64,000 bases of DNA from Sphingomonadales bacterium. Lineage in GTDB: Bacteria; Pseudomonadota; Alphaproteobacteria; Sphingomonadales; Sphingomonadaceae. A program made the translations under genes and the position numbers. Under the pieces are notes generated by a model. That model searched no databases, was not told the DNA's origin, and was given only the letters and a program-made list of their open reading frames with translations. Of this stretch, positions 63,756 to 64,000 are shown in pieces. Position 1 is the stretch's first letter. The number at the start of each line of letters is the position of its first letter. Location of the stretch: the NCBI GenBank assembly GCA_028871475.1, contig JAGWMZ010000001.1, positions 248,001 through 312,000 of the forward strand, read 5' to 3'.

Positions 63756-63756
<1 letters not shown>
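61939..63756 (-). CDS. glgX: Glycogen debranching protein GlgX
   Basis: Isoamylase-type GH13 enzyme cutting alpha-1,6 branches of glycogen limit dextrins. The 605-residue protein has an N-terminal CBM48-like domain, YELNVRGFTHSHPALPD, VILDLVFNHTGETD, the nucleophile Asp in VDGFRFDLGPVMA, the acid Glu in MIAEPWDIGPGGYQLG, the third Asp in NFLAAHDGFTLADLV and RADVKAMIGTLFASTG. Most GlgX proteins have 650-700 residues; this one is shorter at the C-terminus. Its ATG overlaps the pgm stop by one base (TGATG), so the two are translationally coupled. Confidence 0.94.

Positions 63757-64000
<244 letters not shown>

Overview
The window is a GC-rich, densely coded stretch of bacterial chromosome. It most likely comes from an alphaproteobacterium of the order Sphingomonadales; Novosphingobium or a close relative is my best guess. 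The basis is the set of families present: a Shemin-type 5-aminolevulinate synthase, an NDUFA12-type complex I subunit next to a DUF2155 lipoprotein and aat, Flp pilins, a fatty-acyl-AMP ligase and a methylmalonyl-CoA cluster containing bioB. This is inference from gene content, not a marker-gene assignment. Nearly everything is housekeeping DNA. I see no phage, plasmid, insertion sequence or CRISPR array.

Layout. 0-5 kb: the start of a PAS sensor kinase, ahcY with an upstream 20-bp dyad resembling a SahR operator, a secreted protein, a peroxiredoxin, folE, two identical tRNA-Arg genes and a MutT-type Nudix enzyme. 5-12 kb: two Flp pilin genes; an operon of a small membrane protein, a 642-residue protein of unknown function, xerD and accA; and divergent aroK-aroB. 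12-18.5 kb: a tightly overlapped operon pccB, small membrane gene, mce, scpA, DUF3445, bioB, for propionyl-CoA to succinyl-CoA plus biotin supply. pccA is not in the window. 18.5-30 kb: gor, pgi, lepB-rnc-era, a GT-C-like membrane protein, topA, then dprA-plsY. 31-41 kb: murI, hemA, a 26-residue membrane peptide, lepA, a membrane PAS-GGDEF-EAL-PilZ protein, an adrenodoxin-type reductase with a racemase, and nusG-secE. 41-50 kb: a large membrane protein lying between tRNA-Trp and secE, aat overlapping a DUF2155 lipoprotein gene tail to tail by 202 bp, an NDUFA12-like gene, recX, an isolated fatty-acyl-AMP ligase, and a telA/XpaC-like pair. 50-64 kb: acs with DUF2721, a TonB-like protein, a small cytochrome c, DUF2218 with a Gly/His-rich PadR regulator and its putative operator, a three-gene heavy-metal-type RND efflux operon, glgX and the end of pgm.

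The least ordinary parts are the PadR/DUF2218 module with its ATCTTG-repeat operator, the antisense overlap of aat and DUF2155, the peptide opposite hemA, the uncharacterised 642-residue protein in the xerD operon, and the folded 636-bp leader of the efflux operon. I did not find a clearly new multi-gene system. Start codons were moved inward or outward wherever a ribosome binding site or a stop/start overlap decided them.
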